64,000 nt of DNA from Chitinophaga sp. E66 (lineage in GTDB: Bacteria > Bacteroidota > Bacteroidia > Chitinophagales > Chitinophagaceae), in assembly GCA_019285755.1 (NCBI GenBank), contig CP079103.1, forward strand, positions 1,612,001 to 1,676,000, given 5' to 3'. Shown here piece by piece: positions 44,504-54,639 of this stretch. The notes beneath the pieces were generated by a model that was not told the DNA's origin, ran no database searches, and worked only from the letters and a program-made list of their open reading frames with translations. A program made the position numbers and the translations under genes. How positions within the stretch are numbered: position 1 is the stretch's first letter; each line of letters opens with the position of its first letter.

Positions 44504-45464
44504 ATGGACCATTCGTATTTCCTTGAAATACTGCAAAAATACCGGGAAGGCAATGCCTCCCCCTGCAGAGGAGCGTTTCCTCCTCGCCAGCTACGATGCT
44601 TTTGAATCGCATCCGGACGTGACCGGCCTGCTGTCTCCCGAAGAACGGGAGCGCCTCGGCGGCAGGATGCATCAAAATATCCTCCAACAGATCACCATAC
44701 AAAAGACGCCTGTCCGCCGCCGGCAATATACCGGCTGGAAAGCGGCTGCCGCCGTGCTCGTGCTGGCAGGCGCCGCTACGGCAGCCTTCCTGCTGCTCCA
44801 ACCAGGATCCCGTAAGCAGGATATCGCCGCGGCGGGGCAGTCTGTTCAACCCATACAGGAAAACAACCTCATTTCCCTGCCAGACGGTAGCACGGCGCTC
44901 GTCAGCGCCGGCAGCAAACTCCGATATCCGGCTTCCTTTGCACATCAAGATAAAAGGGAGGTATTCCTGGAAGGAACGGCCCTCTTTACCGTAGAGCAAC
45001 AGACCGGTCAACCTTTCGTGGTACATGCGGGGGATTACAGACCACCGTACTGGGCACCACCTTCGAAGTGGCGGCGGCAGGAGAGGGGATGTGAAGGTGA
45101 CGGTGTTCAAAGGGCGCGTACGGGTGGCGAGCCAGGAGAAATCTCTGGGGAACTGACCGCCCATCAACAGATCGTTTACACCGCCGGCGAATCCCGCCAG
45201 CAAACAACCACGGAGCAGCCGCAGTGGCAGCAGGAGGATCTGCTGTTCGACGACGTCACGCTACAGCAATCCGCCCGCCTCCTCGAAGACCGCTTCGGTT
45301 ACAGTATCTCCATACCCGACGAAGCCCTCCGCGCACAACGTTTCTCTACCACCCTCGGCGGCCGGGAATCGCTGGAGCAGGCCCTCAAAAGCATCTGTGC
45401 CTTCAACCAGGCAGCATATACCATAGACAGTAGTCAAAAGACCGTTATTATTTACCGGCCGTAA
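44504..45464 (+). CDS. FecR-family anti-sigma factor
   Basis: About 320 residues. Starts MDHSYFLEILQKYREGNAS, with an indel near 44558. One membrane helix is seen (AAAAVLVLAGAATAAFLLL). The periplasmic FecR domain has ISLPDGSTALVSAGSKLRYP and VEQQTGQPFVVHAG. The DUF4974-like end has FDDVTLQQSARLLEDRFGYSI and AYTIDSSQKTVIIYRP. Breaks lie near 45045 and 45090. It pairs with the sigma factor 51 bases upstream. Confidence 0.9.
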
Positions 45465-45714
45465 TCAAACGGCACAACCAGGATCAGAAAAGACATGAAC
45501 GTTATCAGCCAACCGCCGTAAACGAAAAAACCTCTGCCGGAAGCAGAGGTCACGGCCTTGCGCAACGGGAATTGCGCAATGGCCCCAGATTTTAAAAGCC
45601 CGCGTCAACGGGCCATTTATTCACCTGCAATCACTAAAGTATGAATTTTTCCGCACTTGCAGCGGGAAGCGCCCGCGCTTTCCCCAGGCTGCCCGGCGCG
45701 CTTTTCCTGTATCG
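45465..45714. other. Gap between FecR and SusC genes
   Basis: 250 bases with no gene. A hairpin (ACCTCTGC/GCAGAGGT, 45530-45550) follows an A run and would act best on the minus strand. The ECF-dependent promoter for the SusC gene is expected here. Confidence 0.45.
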
Positions 45715-48700
45715 ATGTATGCGTATCTCGTTATTATCTTTTTATTGATCGCGGTAACCGCCCAGATCCTAACGGCCGCCTCCGCTAAGGCGCAGCGGCT
45801 GGACGGGCAGACCGTCAGCATGGCGCTGAAAAACGCCTCGCTGCTCGACGCGTTTAAGCAGATAGAAGGCCAGACGGATTTCAGGTTCATGTACCGTAAG
45901 GCGGACGTGGCCCACATCCGCCACCTCAGCCTCCCCGAAGGCAAGCGCAATCTCGCGGCTGTGCTGGAACAGCTGCTGCAACCTCATGACCTTTCCTTTC
46001 GCCAGGTAGATAACAAAATCCTCATCCAGCCGGCGCTCCGGCTCCCGGCCGATACCACCATAACGGTGCAGGGCCGCGTAACCGGAGACGACGGCAACCC
46101 CGTCATCGGCGCCACCGTGATCGTTAAAGGCACGGGCAAGGCGCCATCACCAATGAAGACGGCCAGTTCACCGTGTCCGCATCAGAAGGCGCGGTGCTCG
46201 TGGTCACTTCATTGGGATACCGGCAGATGGAATTCCCCGTAAAGGATGGCAGCACTATGGCGCTGCAATTGCCTTTACAGACAGGCGGCTCGCGGCTAAA
46301 CGAGGTAATAGTAGTAGGGTACGGCACCCAACAACGGCGGAGCTGTCCGGCTCCATCGGGAAAGTCGGCGCCCTGAAGCCGGAAGAGAACATGGTCAATA
46401 ACCCCATCTCCGCCCTCCAGGGCCGCGTGGCAGGGCTTGCTGTCACCAACACCGGAGCCACGCCAGGTTCTATGCCTAATTTTACCATCCGCGGCGTACA
46501 GACCATCCAGAATAACGTAACCGGAACAGGGTCTAATCCCTCATCGTAGTAGATGGACTGGTAATCGACGCGCCGCCCGTAGGCGACAACGCCAATTTCA
46601 GCATGTTCAACCTCAACCCGCAGGACATCGCCTCTATCGAAGTACTGAAAGACGCGGCTTCATCCGCCATTTATGGAGCGCGCGGGGCGCAGGGCGTAAT
46701 CCTCATTACTACGAAGAAAGGCTCCTTCGGCGCCAGGCCCGTCGTGAACCTGAACGCGTACACGGGCTTTAATATGTCGTCGTTTTCTTACCGCCCGCTC
46801 AACAATGCGGAATATGCAATGATGTTCAAAGAAGCCCGTCGGAACAGGATAGGGGATATCGACAGGAGGCTCGCCGGCAACATAGACCCCACCGAGGCCG
46901 CAACCCTCCGCGGGGAGAAGGATGTCCTCAACCTCCAGATCAATGAACTGCAGATGGGCAAGGATGATATCAACTGGCTCGATCGCGTGAAGCCTTCCAG
47001 CGCGCCCCTGAGCAATATTCAGCTAAGTGTGGCCGGCGGCAGCAACCAGACCAGCTATTATTTCTCTTTCGGGAAGTTTGGAGAAGCAAATGCGGTAGGC
47101 GACGGCCGCCTGGACCGTTACACCGGCAAGCTGGCCCTCACGCAGAAAGTGAACCGCTGGCTGAAAGCAGGTATGGACATAGCCATCTCCAAAGTGGAAT
47201 ACGACGGCCTGGCGGAAGCCCTCGGCGCCGGCATCACCGCCCGCCCGGATACGCCCGATTCCATTAAAACTAATCCGAACGGCACCTGGGACTACCACCA
47301 CGGTTTCAGGAACACCCGTACGGAGTGCTCCGGTATTTTTACGACAACACCAAAGACAACTGGAACTATACCGGTAACTTCTTCGCGGAGGCGACCATCA
47401 GCAAGAATTTCAGCTTCCGGTCCATGATCGCGGGATCGCGCAGCGAGAGCAACCTGGTGGAGTTCATGTCGCCCTTTAGCTATGGCGGCCTCGGTACCAA
47501 AGGCGATTACAAGGAGACCGACAATAAAGGGCTTCGCTACACGCTCAACAACGTGCTGACCTACCGTTTCGCGTACAGCGCGCTCAAAGCGGATGTATTG
47601 CTGGGACAGGAATTCACCGGCAATCAATATCGCGTAGGGGTGAAGAACCTGCAAGGTTTCCCCATGATCGAGGGGCTCTGGAAACCCGCCAACGCTTCTA
47701 TCTCCACGAACTTCTATAATAGCAGCAACCGCTTCTATGAAGAATATTCCGAGTCGTACTTCCTCCGTTCCAACATGAGCTGGGAAGGTAAGTACCTCCT
47801 CAGCCTCAGCCTCCGCCGCGACGGTACCAGCAAGCTGAAGAACAACCGCCAGGCATGGTTCCCGGCCATCTCCGGCGGCTGGATCATTTCTGACGAAAAC
47901 TTCCTGCGTGGCAATAAGACGCTCAGCTACCTTAAGCTCCGCAGCAGCTTCGGTATCACAGGCAACATCCGGCCGGTGGGGCATTATGATACGCAGGATC
48001 TCGTTAACAGCGGCCTGTATCTCAACGAGCCCGCCCTTCGCCTCAGCACCATGCTCGGCAATCCCGACCTGAAATGGGAGCGGACCAAACAGCACGACAT
48101 AGGCCTGGAGACGCGCTTCTTTAATAACCGCCTTTCCGTTACGGCAGAATATTATGTGAAGAAGACCGACGGACTGCTCACCAGCCGCCAGATTCCCTGG
48201 TCGAGCGGTGGCTTTACCTCCCAACGCGTAAACCTCGGGGCTATGACCAACCGGGGGTAGACCTGGCCGTTGCGCTCAGCAGCAAACCGGGCGACTTCCA
48301 TTGGGAAGTAAGCGCTGTTGCGAACATCAACCGCAACCGCGTTACCGAATTGCGCGACAGCACCATGGGCTTTGGGATTTATTATCCGGGCAGCCCCTCC
48401 GGCGTTGTGCGTATCGGCCAACCGCTTGGCTTGCTGCAACTGTACCAGTCGCAGGGAGTAGACCCGCAAACGGGAGACATGGTTTATGCCGACCTGAATA
48501 AAGATGGCATCATCAATCAGCAGGATATGGTATATGTTCCCGTTGCCCAGCCGAAAGTAAACGGCGGCCTGACGGTAGACCTCGGCTGGAAGGGCTTCAG
48601 CCTGAATACCCAGCTGGCGTTCAACTTTGGCAACAAGATCTACAACTTCAGCGAACAGTTTTACCGCAACTACGATTATGATATCTGGTCCGGCGTGGTG

Positions 48701-49075
48701 AACAATAAACCCACCTGGGTGCTGGACCGCTGGCAAAAGCCCAGCGACGAGGCCCGTTATCCCCGCGCGATCGTAGGAGAGCATGGAGCAGGCCAGACGA
48801 ACGACTGGAACCTCAGGCCCTCTACGCATTTCCTGTACAGCGGATCCTTCCTTCGCTGCCGAAACGTAACGCTGGCCTACAACCTGCCGAATACGCTGAT
48901 CGGAAAGGCGGGGCTGCAACAGGTACGGGTCTATGCCGCTACGCAGAACCTGTTTACGGTGAAGGACAAACGACTGAACGCAGATGATCCCGAGCAGGGA
49001 CTGGAAACGGGCCTGCAGCAGAACGTGGCGCCGCTGCCACGCGCCATTTCCTTCGGTATCGATCTCCGTTTCTGA
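45715..49075 (+). CDS. SusC/RagA TonB-dependent transporter with STN domain
   Basis: About 1120 residues. A signal ([23 protein letters not shown]) is followed by an STN domain ([35 protein letters not shown]). A carboxypeptidase-regulatory-like domain ([22 protein letters not shown]), the [12 protein letters not shown] motif, the plug ([35 protein letters not shown]) and the barrel follow, ending [14 protein letters not shown]. Breaks lie near 46142, 46340, 46535, 47320 and 48258. STN presence matches the FecR/ECF pair just upstream. Substrate unknown. Confidence 0.93.
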
Positions 49076-49096
49076 CAACTTTAAAACAGACGCATC

Positions 49097-50476
49097 ATGT
49101 TTCGCAACTATAAAACATATCTCATTGTGGCCTGCGTGCAGCTTTTGCCGCCTGTGGCAAGTACCTCGACAGGCCCACGCCGGACCAGGCCATCGGCAAA
49201 GACCAGCTGACGGACAACGACATCGCGCTGCTGCTGAAAGGAGCATACCTCAGCATGTCGGGCAGCTGGCCTCCGCAATCCTATCCCATGACGGACATCT
49301 ACAGCGATGATATCATTTCGCTGCAGGGTGGCAATCCCGCGCAGTTCAACCCGCAGGCATACGAAGCCTGTAATCCCAGCGCGGCAGACGGTTTCGGGAT
49401 CGGGAGGTATTACATCGCGGCATATACCGCGATCGGTAACGCCAACTTCATCATCAGTAAAATCGGTAACACGGCTTCGCCTGCGCTGAAACAGATATTG
49501 GGCGAATCGCTCGTCATCCGCGCGCATTCATACAACCTGCTGGCGGAAGTATTCGGCGGCGTGGTGCTGATCACTTCCGTAGAAACCGAAATCGATCGCA
49601 TCCGCAAACCTAAAAGCACCGAGACCGAGGTGCTGGATCAGGTCGAGAAGGACCTGGAGGCTGCCATTCCATTACTTGGTGATTTCACGACGCCCAAAGC
49701 CGCATCCAAACAAGCGGCGCAGTTGCTGCTGGCACGTGTGAGCCTGCAACGCGGCAAGCACGCAAGGGCGAAGGAACTCGCGGAGCTGGTGATTAATTCA
49801 GGAAAGAGGAGCCTGTCCACTAACACGTACTCCAACATCTTCCGTTATAACAGTCCTGCCCAGGAAATGATCTGGCAGATGTCTGACGGCCCGATGCCCT
49901 CCGCTTACGAGCGCTATGGCCTGTTCAGCTTCTACAGCCCCGCGCCTCCGTTCCTGGGCAACGGTACCGGCCTTACGTCTATGGATGATGTGCTGGCGGA
50001 TTCTTATGAAGTTGCCGACACCCGCCGCGAAGTAGTGCGTAAAGCACGCCAGAATGCCACCGGGAGGGATGTGAACTACATGCTGAAGTATTCGACGGAT
50101 ACGCTGCAACCGGCGTCCGCCGTATATGTCGTATACCCCTGATGCGTATCAGCGAAGCATATCTCATTTCTGCGGAGGCAACCGCAGGTTGAATACGGTA
50201 GACGTTACGCGCTACAATACTTTGCGCGCCGCCCGTAAGGCAAGTGTGAAGAATGCTGCTGATTTCGCGAATGCCACTGCATTCCTGGCGGAGCTGGAAA
50301 AGGAGCGCCGCCGTGAGTTGGTAGGAGAAGGCCGCCGTTGGCAGGATATGAAGCGCTTCGGTACTGCATTGCCCTTCCTGACATCGAAGGGGCGGAACAG
50401 CACCCGGTTGTGGTTCCCGTTCACCGATGCGGAACGCCTGCGCAATCCGCTGCTGGAGCAGAATGACGGTTACTAA
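49097..50476 (+). CDS. SusD/RagB-family lipoprotein
   Basis: About 460 residues. Lipoprotein start MFRNYKTYLIVACVAAFAACGKYLDR after an indel near 49140. LLLKGAYLSMSGSWPPQSYP, VIRAHSYNLLAEVFGGVVLI, AAQLLLARVSLQRG, and the C-terminal LEKERRRELVGEGRRWQDMKR and FPFTDAERLRNPLLEQNDGY are standard SusD features. Another break is near 50140 and one near 50180. It lies 21 bases after the SusC stop. No degradative enzyme follows; the next genes are on the other strand. Confidence 0.93.
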
Positions 50477-50501
50477 TGCAAACCATGGATATGAAAAAGA
50501 C

Positions 50502-50527
50502 GGCCCTGCTCATGCGGGGCTGTTTCT
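50502..50527 (+). terminator. Probable terminator of the third SusCD unit
   Basis: GCCCTGC pairs with GCGGGGC (one G-T pair), followed by TGTTTCTTT. It separates the SusD gene from the convergent graspetide genes. Confidence 0.65.
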
Positions 50528-50534
50528 TTGGGGA

Positions 50535-51535
50535 TCAGAGGATAAGGGGCTTTCTCCGTTCCGCTTTTCCGGTCAGCACCGCGGCCAGGCGCCGGGAGAT
50601 GGCGCCGTCGCAAAGCTTATCGAGCCAAAAGAACTCACCTGCTGCATTCAGCTCCAGGAAGTAGTATTGACCGTCCGGCGTGAGAATGAGGTCGATAGCG
50701 CCGTAGTTGAGGCCGTAGCGGTCCATCAGGCGGAGAGCCCCTCCCTTACATCATCCGGGAGCTCGCATGGCCGCCATTGCACGGCGAGGGAAGCGCCTTC
50801 TTTCCGCCAGTCGGTCTCCGCGCCGGGTTGCTGCTGGGAATCGATGCTGAACGCGAATATTTCTTTCCCTACCATATTTACGCGCAATTCCAGCTGCTTG
50901 GGCAGTTTTTGCTGGAAGGTCATAGGGCAGAAACGGAGTTGCGGTAATTGCTCCAGGTGATCTTCCCGGATGTCGCTCGTGAAGACGACCTGTTCCTGCC
51001 CGTCCTGGTGAATGGCGAAAGCGCTTTGCATCTTGGCCACGATAGGGCCGTTGACCTCCTTCATAAAAGCCTGTAGCCTTTCCGGGCTGTTGGTGATGCA
51101 GGTGGCGGGCGTAAGCAGGCCGCATTCGGCGGCGAGGCGGAGTTGTTCTTCCTTGCTGTCTAGCCGGCGGTACGTACTGTATCGTTCCAACTGGAAGCAG
51201 GGCAGCGATTCGAGCATGCCGAAGAGCGTGCGCCTGATCTCGCCGGCTGCGGGGTTAACGAAGGGTTTTTCCAATACCTGGTCGAGCCCGTCTGCCAGAT
51301 GATAACTCCGGCGGTACCATACGGCGTCGAGATCTTCGAGGGATTGGGCGGCGGAGCCATCGTCCAGCCACAGGCGGCGCTGGTGGCCGTTGTATTCGGA
51401 AGTGAGGCGGGTAGCCAGCGGATAGCGGTCTACGTCGAACCGGACCGGCGTAACGCCTGCTGCTGTAAGGTTTTCGATGACGGATGTAACGGCGTCGTTG
51501 TCTGCTGAATGTGTAATGATTAGAATTTTACCCAT
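50535..51535 (-). CDS. MvdD-type ATP-grasp graspetide ligase (ester-forming)
   Basis: ATP-grasp enzyme of about 333 residues that closes lactone (and possibly lactam) bonds in a ribosomal peptide. The N-terminal MGKILIITHSADNDAVTSVIENL and DLDAVWYRR are typical of MvdD/MdnC. The ATP-grasp core (GPIVAKMQSAFA, CPMTFQQKLPKQLELRVNMVGKEIFAFSID) and the metal-binding end (NYGAIDLILTPDGQYYFLELNAAGEFFW) follow. An indel near 50735 splits the last 60 residues. Its ATG overlaps the MvdC-type stop (ATGGGTAA), showing translational coupling. In characterised clusters the MdnC enzyme reads the precursor's PFFARFLE leader and installs the ester rings first. Confidence 0.9.
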
Positions 51536-52493
51536 GCTGTTCGATTCGGTTGACTAATTTTTCGGCGATGGTAGCTGCGATGGGAAAGTCGAGGTACTTT
51601 TCCAGCATGCCCCATTCGCCTTGCGGGTTCACTTCCAGGAAAACGTGCTCGCCGTCTGGCTGCACGATCATGTCTATGGCGCCGAAAGGCAATCCCAGTA
51701 AGGTCATTAAGTCGTGTAACTTATCTTCTACGGCGGCGGGAAGCTCATAGGGCTCCCATTGTACGAGCGTGGTATTGGCTGTCCGCCAGTCGGAAAGTTC
51801 CGGCGTGCGGAGGCTGCCCGTATAGAATGCGCCGTCTACGTATATGACACGCAGTTCGCGGTCTTTCGGAATGTACTCCTGCAGGATCATGGGGCAAGCG
51901 GCCAGCGATTCCAGCATGGGAACATCTTCCTTCCGCAGGCGGGTGGTGGGGAAGAAGTCGCCTTTGCCATCCATGGATTTGGAGAGCGCGCCGTGCAACT
52001 TTACTACCACGTTGCCGCCATGGTCGTCGAAGAACCGGATGGCGTCTTCCGCATGATTGCTGAAGAGGGTCTGTGGAACGGCCAGCCCGGTCGACTGTGC
52101 CGCGCTGAGCTGCAGTAGCTTATTAGCGCCTACGGCGTGGTCGAGGTCCATACGGTTGATCCAGGGGACGTCCAGCGAGTCGAGGAATATATGCAGCGAG
52201 GTGCGGTATTCTTTGAGGAATGCGGGTACGAAAGCGGGATCGAGGGAGGAGGGGACCTGCAGGTCCCACAGTTTACGGTACCATACGCCTTGTATTTCGC
52301 GGGAATCGATGACGCGGGAGCCGTGCCGGAGCTCGTATTGCGGGCCGGAGGCGTGAAGGCGGTAACGGAGGCGGTAGCGGGTGCCGAATTCATCGGAGTT
52401 GAACCGGAAACCCTCGTAGCCGAGCGCCTCCAGGTGATGCAGAACGCGGTCTATGGTAAAGGTGTCTTGAGCGTGGGTGATGCAGAGTATCAT
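51528..52493 (-). CDS. MvdC-type ATP-grasp graspetide ligase (amide-forming)
   Basis: About 321 residues from the ATG at 52493 (MILCITHAQDTFTIDRVLHHL), preferred over the ATG seven codons upstream because it matches the family start. IQGVWYRKLWDLQ, then the ATP-grasp parts GGNVVVKLHGALSKSM, CPMILQEYIPKDRELRVIYVDGAFY and GAIDMIVQPDGEHVFLEVNPQGEWGMLEKYL are clear. MvdC/MdnB enzymes form the Lys-Glu/Asp amide of microviridins after the esters are made. The gene is intact. The precursor gene begins 255 bases upstream on the same strand. Confidence 0.92.
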   Translation of the reverse strand: MILCITHAQDTFTIDRVLHHLEALGYEGFRFNSDEFGTRYRLRYRLHASGPQYELRHGSRVIDSREIQGVWYRKLWDLQVPSSLDPAFVPAFLKEYRTSLHIFLDSLDVPWINRMDLDHAVGANKLLQLSAAQSTGLAVPQTLFSNHAEDAIRFFDDHGGNVVVKLHGALSKSMDGKGDFFPTTRLRKEDVPMLESLAACPMILQEYIPKDRELRVIYVDGAFYTGSLRTPELSDWRTANTTLVQWEPYELPAAVEDKLHDLMTLLGLPFGAIDMIVQPDGEHVFLEVNPQGEWGMLEKYLDFPIAATIAEKLVNRIEQHG

Positions 52494-52569
52494 GGAGCAG
52501 TTGGCGAATAACAAAATGGCAACGGCCCGGGGACCATTGCCTTACAAATCGTTTGTTGGAAGTAAAGGC

Positions 52570-52748
52570 TTACAGCAACCACCATTCCTCATCACCATCT
52601 GATGGGTATTTCTGGGTCTGGTCGGGCACATCGGCCAGCTTGCTGGTCCAGTAAGAAGTTTCTGAAGTTTGTTGACCGGTAGTTAGCTGTTGCTGCGACT
52701 CCAGCAGCTGCGCAAAAACGGCTTCATGAGTTTTTCATTGGGCTTCAT
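52570..52748 (-). CDS. Microviridin-type graspetide precursor peptide (one indel)
   Basis: Not visible as one open frame. Adding one T in the minus-strand T run (52714-52718) gives a 59-residue peptide starting MKPNEKLMK at 52748 and ending at 52570. Residues 10-17 read PFFAQLLE, close to the conserved microviridin leader helix PFFARFLE bound by the ligases. The C-terminus (45-59) is TQKYPSDGDEEWWLL. It has the TxKYPSD core start with Thr45, Lys47 and Ser50 as donors and Asp51, Asp53, Glu54 and Glu55 as possible acceptors. The canonical Trp after KYPSD is Gly here. Position upstream of the two ligases on the same strand fits the usual order. Confidence 0.85.
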
Positions 52749-52918
52749 GTCAGACAAAAAAATTGGGTGGTGAACAATGACTTTTGCTTACGTTCCTTTT
52801 TATATGGTTTCTCTTTGAGACTAGTTCCCTTCTCGAAACGGGACATTCAAGTTAAAATTTTTGCGGGAAAGAAAAAATCAAATTCAGTATTTTGCCACCG
52901 GATTAACATTATTAAGCA
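52749..52918. other. Divergent promoter region of graspetide and glycosyltransferase genes
   Basis: 170 bases, AT-rich, with no gene. Transcription should run left to the precursor and right to the glycosyltransferase. Confidence 0.45.
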
Positions 52919-54043
52919 TTGAGAATCGGTTTCGACGCCAAAAGGGCTTACCAGAACCGCACGGGACTGGGCAACTACAGCAGAACGCTGGTGACCTCCC
53001 TGGCGGAATTTTACCCCAGCATGATTACGTCCTCTTCGCCCCCAAGGTGAAGCCGTTGTATCAGCCCCCCCGCAGTGGATACCGTCACCCCGCAGCGATT
53101 CCTCCATAAGTTGCTAAAGCCTGTCTGGCGCAGCCGATGGGTGTCTGGAGAGCTCAAAGGCCATGGCATCGATATTTTCCACGGCCTCAGCGCCGAACTG
53201 CCGTTCGGGATCCACCGCACCGGGGTGCGCAGTACCGTTACCATGCACGATCTCATCTTCGAAAGGTATCCGAAACAATACAATCCCATTGATGTCAATA
53301 CCTACCGCAAAAGGCGAGATACGCCTGCCAGGCGGCCGACCAGGTGATCGCCATCTCCATACAGACAAAAGCCGACCTGATGGAATTCTACGGCGTTCCC
53401 GAAAACAAGATCCCCGTCTGCTACCAGGCCTGCGATCCCTCGTTCCAGGTACAACCGGATCCTCAGAAGGTCCGCCAGATGCTGGTCCGTTACAACCTCC
53501 CTTCAGAGTACTTCCTGTACGTAGGCTCCGTGATAGAACGGAAGAACCTCGCCGGCATCGCCGAAGCCATGTTCCGGCTGAAAGACCGGCTCAATGTGCC
53601 GCTGGTGGTATTGGGCGATGGTGGCGCCTACAAAGAAAAAGTCAAAAATACCTCGCTGAAAAAGGCCTCACCAGCCGCGTCATCTTCCTCAACGAAGTAA
53701 CGAAGTTCGCCTTCCGCGATCTTCCGGCGCTATACCAGGGCGCCCTGGCGCTATTGTACCCTCCACCTTCGAAGGATTCGGCATCCCCATCCTGGAAGCG
53801 CTCTGGAGCCATACGCCCGTGATCACTTCCACAGGCTCCTGCTTCGCCGAAACCGGCGGAAATGCGGCGCTGTATGTAGATCCGTTCAAGGCAGACAGCA
53901 TTGCCGACGGCATGCTCCGCGTTGCCGTAGAGCCTTCATTGCGGCAAGGTATGACAGAGCGCGGCATCATCCATGCACAAAACTTCACGCCCGAAAAGTG
54001 CGCCGCCGCCGTGATGAACGTGTACCAAAACATCCTGACATGA
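52919..54043 (+). CDS. Glycosyltransferase, GT4-type (GT-B fold)
   Basis: About 375 residues. The apparent TTG start at 52919 is probably ATG with an extra T, giving MRIGFDAKRAYQNRTGLGNYSR. The acceptor side has HGIDIFHGLSAELPFG and STVTMHDLIFERYP. The donor domain has FLYVGSVIERKNLAGIAEA, PLVVLGDGGAYKEKV and the E-x7-E site in STFEGFGIPILEALW. Breaks lie near 53020, 53060, 53315, 53648 and 53760. It transfers a nucleotide-activated sugar, probably for cell-surface polysaccharide; acceptor unknown. Its stop overlaps the next start (ATGA). Confidence 0.88.
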
Positions 54044-54609
54044 TTGATTTCGAAAACGATATCGTCCGCAGCCTGGAAGCGCTCCGCAACGGCGGCACTA
54101 TCCTATATCCCACGGATACCATCTGGGGCCTCGGCTGCGATGCCACAGACGCCGCCGCGGTGAAGAAGATCTATGACCTGAAACAGCGGGACGAGGCCAA
54201 AAGCCTCGTGGTGCTCATGGCAGATGTGAAAGACCTCATAAAATACCTCGCCTCGCCCCCATGATATCGCTGAGGTGCTCGCGGGGTTCGAACGGCCCAC
54301 CACCGTGATATACGAAGGCGCCCTGTACCTGGCGCCCAACGTCATCAACCAGGACGGCTCCATCGCCATCAGGCTGGTGCAGGACCCGTTCTGCCGGCAC
54401 CTGGTGAAAAGACTGCGCAAACCCATTGTCTCTACATCCGCCAATATTTCCGGGGCGCCGTCGCCGGGAAGTTTTAAAGATGTTTCGCAAGACATCCGGA
54501 ATGGCGTGGATTATGTGGTGGAACACCGGCAGGAGATGAAACGCCCGCCCGCCCGTCGCGCATTGTGCGCATCGGGAAAGACGGAAGGCTGGAAATCATC
54601 CGGGATTAA
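54040..54609 (+). CDS. L-threonylcarbamoyladenylate synthase (Sua5/YrdC family)
   Basis: Makes threonylcarbamoyl-AMP for the t6A37 modification of ANN-decoding tRNAs. About 190 residues: GGTILYPTDTIWGLGCDA, LKQRDEAKSLVVLM, RPTTVIYEGALYLAPNVI, SIAIRLVQDPFCRHLVK and the KPIVSTSANISG motif are all present. Breaks lie near 54262 and 54550, and the joined frame ends GKDGRLEIIRD at 54609. It is translationally coupled to the glycosyltransferase gene by an ATGA overlap. The short form lacks the Sua5 C-terminal domain. Confidence 0.92.
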
Positions 54610-54611
54610 AG

Positions 54612-54619
54612 TACTTTTG
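54612..54619 (+). promoter_or_regulatory. Bacteroidota -7 promoter element
   Basis: TACTTTTG, an exact TAnnTTTG match, 21 bases before the CCA-adding enzyme start and just after the preceding stop. Confidence 0.5.
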
Positions 54620-54639
54620 CCGCCTAAAACGATAGACAG

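Noticed and set aside
47292..49246. Two minus-strand frames of 310 and 364 codons
   Set aside because: Antisense to the barrel of the third SusC; no signal, domain or start context of their own.
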